Positions 61,115 through 64,000 of a stretch of 64,000 bases of DNA are shown piece after piece. The translations under genes and the position numbers were made by a program. The DNA is from Datnioides undecimradiatus. Its lineage: Eukaryota; Chordata; Actinopteri; Lobotiformes; Datnioididae. The stretch is from NCBI GenBank assembly GCA_008933995.1, contig WARS01000015.1, forward strand, positions 1,083,501 through 1,147,500, given 5' to 3'. The first letter of the stretch is position 1. Each line of letters opens with the position of its first letter. The notes under the pieces were generated by a model. The model was given only the letters and a program-made list of their open reading frames with translations, was not told where the DNA came from and searched no databases.

Positions 61115-61190
61115 CTCTCGCCCGCTCGTGTCCTCGCCGCGCAGCGTCTGCGCGCGTGAGCCTGACTGTGTGTTTTTGCGCGTTGCACAT
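61115..61190 (-). other. Weak candidate minus-strand first coding exon, CpG-dense
   Basis: An ATG at 61190 starts 25 codons (MCNAQKHTVRLTRADAARR …) ending one base into a codon at GCGAGAG|GTACGT, a good donor. The phase would allow splicing to RCC1 exon a, giving a GAT codon at the junction, but a match arises by chance one time in three, the intron would be about 30 kb, and the peptide lacks the RCC1 residues expected just before DGNVFSWG. Confidence 0.12.
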
Positions 61191-64000
61191 TCCTCCGTGT
61201 CTCTCAGGGATATAAAGACTATTCATAGGTTGTGTTTCCAGCAACATTAATGGTCGCGCTGCTGCCTGAGCTAACCATGACATCAGCACCAAATTACAGT
61301 GACCATGGAAAAAATGTCCTAGAATAGCGAGGTTACAGGGGAATAATAACACTATCTGCGCAGTGTGTTCTCAGCTCAGTTCTATCTCCATGTTGCTAAA
61401 AACAAATACCAAAACATTTCATGAAAATCTTTTTTCATATTTAGATTATTATTATTATTAACCCCCTTTGGCTAGAAAGGCTCCAATTATTTCCTCCTAT
61501 TATTTCCATGCCTGGATGGAAACCGCGTTTATTAATTTTTTTCCACAATTTGTCCTCACCAACTCCGACTGGCTCTCGCCCGTTTCCACTGACGTTGCTC
61601 AGATGGAACATGAAGCACTTCATTTTACAAGCGGGGAAAAGTCTCTCCTCGTGATCCTGTATGTATTTTCTGTTCTCTTTATCACCACTTTAACAGCAGG
61701 AGTAAAACGAGAGACAAGCAGAAAAAGAAAAAAAAAAATTCTTCCGAGACTGCCAAGTGGCAAAGTTGAGCTAAAGCTGGAGCGTGGAATCACATGAACT
61801 AAAGCCCCTCGAGGGAGAGAGTGAGAGCAAAAGAGAAAGAGAAAGGAGAGAAAAGGAGATAGAGGCAGTGTGATGGGCTGCTGCTGTTCAGTGTTGGGGA
61901 TGATAAAACAGTGGGGGTGAATAAGGGCCTTGAGCTATGATAAACACATGCGCACACAAACACACACATACAGATGCCCACACACACACACATACACACA
62001 CCAGTGTGTCTCACCATCTGAAAAGCACCTGCCTCTCCATGGATGGGGTTGATTGCACAGCCCTGACTCATCCTAGGCTACATGTCGAACCCCGGGGAGC
62101 CTCCGATTGGCATGGAGATACTAATGGAGTGGAGCAGGAGAGCTGCTGGGAATGGCAAATCTCCGGCTGCGGGGATGCAGCGGAAGTCTATGTGGGATCA
62201 GGCTCTCGCCCGTCAGCCTTGAGTTTTGATCTACAGTGAGGCACAGCTTTTGATGTCTTAATCATCTCCCTCAATCGAGCTCAGGGAGGTTGGGGAAAGG
62301 AGAGCAGAGGGGAGAGGAGGGGAGAGCAGAGGCGAGTAGGGTACGCAGGGAGACATCGGGGCAAGCCCAAGGATGTGAGCCCTGTGTGGGTAGAGGATCC
62401 AAGGAGGCAGCGTGTTTGTCTCTGGATGACTAAGTCTCAGTTGGCTCTGTAGACCCTGAACCTGAGGTAAAGTCTAGTCATGTTGTAAACACATTCATAT
62501 CAGCTGTCCTGATTTTATGCCCAAGACTCCACTCTAACCCACTTTTGATTTGTGTAACGGAAAACTTTATAGATAATTGATAAAACTCATCTACACACTA
62601 TACCTGGAAAAACCTGGAGCAGCGATGCTCTTCTGACAGACAGCAAAGTTCATACAGCGTTACAAAGCCGAACTTCACAGGAAGTCTGAGTCAAAGAGTC
62701 TCCGAGATGATCATAAGAGATGCAACAGAGAGCCAGAGTTCAGCACAATCCAATTAAATCAGCAACCACTGTCTTGAGCGAGGAGCAGAGGCCAGAAAGA
62801 GAGAGAAAGAGGTTCAGAGAGCGAGCAACCGAGAGATGGAGAAAGAAAGAGATGGAGTCAAGATTAAACAGTCAGATAAAAGAGGAGTGAGTCAGAGATG
62901 TATTCATTCATCAAAAGTTACAGACCCCCACCCACGGCTTCTCCTCAGGGCTAAGTGTTCCACGGAGAAGCCTGATGAACTGATGAGCTGAGGGAGGAGT
63001 GCGAAGGAGGAGAGGGGAAGAGAGGGAGTGAAGAAGAACCCCTCCACCCACCCACTATCACCATCTGAAGAGCATATCCCAGCACGCCGTGTCATCTCCA
63101 CACTACTCAGTTAGAAAGACACAAGAAATTAATAAGTCAACAAAACCGGGACTTTTCAAATACCATGTCACAGCGCCGCACTCCACTGTGCACATGTCCT
63201 CAGATGAAGAGAAAACTGCAGCATTCACTCTTCACTGTATGTCAAAACACAGAAGGGGGGGGGGGTGGTCTAATAAGACGCTTGAAGTTTCAACCGAGGT
63301 CTCTAATACAACAAAATACTTAATTAAAATGTAACTGCCATGGTGGGGGTGGCACCCAGCAGGGGGTAATAAGCACCCGCAGGTTAACTAACTGCAGCAA
63401 CTGATGAGCCTACAGGGAGTTACACTATGACACTATGATCACTGAGATGACTGTGACAGAATGGCTATCAATAAAGCCCCTTTTTGTCTATCTCTCATTT
63501 CATTTTCGCTCTCTACACCTTGCTCTCGTTTGATTTGACCTCGGTTTGACGTATCGACTTCTTGCAGTGAGTGTTTTTATTGGGGGGGAGGAAGTTGAAA
63601 ACTCTAAAAGTAAACCCCCGGTAACGCTCGCACAGAAAGGCAGGTTTATATGTGGGAGAACGGCTGCGAATAGACACATAATGAAGCGCCTGAGATCTGA
63701 TGCTTTACAGCACAAACTGAGCCGTCTCTGTGTCTTATACCTGATTATATATATGTTTGTTGTCTCAGAGATGACAAACCTTTCGCATCCGTCTTTTCCG
63801 CGCAAGTAGGTTGTCTCAAAAAGTTCCGACTGGAATTTCTTGAAACATTTTGGATCAGCGGGGACAATAAAATCCAGACGTTCAACCACATCAGCCCAGA
63901 GCGCTTCTCGTGAGTTTAGTCGCTCTGGAAATATTCTTCTGACTTTTCAAATTCAGGTTTTCCCAATCAGTCAGTGATCAACAGAATAACCTAGAAGGGA

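Larger units (their letters stand above)
55134..64000. other. Non-coding sequence, possible regulatory elements
   Basis: The AT-rich block at 56000-56620 carries TAATTA at 56007, 56286 and 56399 and TAATTG at 56512. There is (GA)n at 60557-60594, (TTA)n near 61446-61460, AC-rich sequence at 61940-62002, GA-rich sequence at 62290-62340 and 62795-62860, and a G run at about 63255-63266. A CpG-dense patch lies at 61115-61190. Open frames at 57.3, 58.2 and 63.5 kb have no splice or domain support. Confidence 0.55.

Noticed and set aside
63500..63889. 129-codon minus-strand frame overlapping an 87-codon plus-strand frame
   Set aside because: Both strands are open over the same bases and neither resembles a protein family; no splice sites support either.
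1..64000. Search for tRNA, rRNA, common microRNAs, CRISPR arrays and bacterial-type operons
   Set aside because: No B-box with matching tRNA fold, no known mature microRNA string, no spaced direct repeats, and no ribosome-binding-site-led gene clusters were seen by eye.

Overview
The window looks like animal nuclear DNA, most likely a ray-finned (teleost, probably percomorph) fish. It has very many (GT/AC)n, (GA/CT)n and homopolymer tracts, GT-AG introns with pyrimidine tracts, and large non-coding spaces, and nothing resembling bacterial operons or phage. The taxonomic call is inference from overall texture. Almost every long open frame here is accidental; the real coding sequence is split into exons that are mostly too short to stand out as ORFs.

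The one gene I can assemble is on the minus strand between 31265 and 11337. Eight exons join with matching splice phases: 31228-31265, 26141-26261, 23311-23423, 22716-22761, 18323-18435, 15910-16353, 15140-15489 and 11337-11460. The first four encode RCC1-type repeats: WG, GQLGLG, AGDSYSAAVT, WGQ, then VACGTWHMMALT. The remaining exons encode a charged, then proline/serine-rich tail and a short basic C-terminus. Together they give about 449 residues with the N-terminus missing. I do not recognise the orthologue; an RCC1-like domain plus a long disordered tail is all that can be said safely. A candidate poly(A) signal lies 296 bp past the stop.

Region by region: 1-11035 is non-coding, with microsatellites and weak exon-like signals. 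11036-31265 is the RCC1-repeat gene and its introns. 31266-47039 holds no exon I can support, so the gene's 5' part is either hidden there or lies beyond the window. 47040-47265 looks like a plus-strand promoter with a non-coding first exon ending in a consensus donor. 50314-52273 carries a recent, sequence-identical A-B-A-X-B rearrangement. A 43-base poly-G run lies at 53239-53281. 52274-64000 is otherwise non-coding, including an AT-rich block near 56.0-56.6 kb with several homeodomain-type core motifs that may be a conserved regulatory element.

No tRNA, rRNA, CRISPR array, intact transposon or recognisable microRNA was found by eye. All conservation claims need an alignment I could not run.
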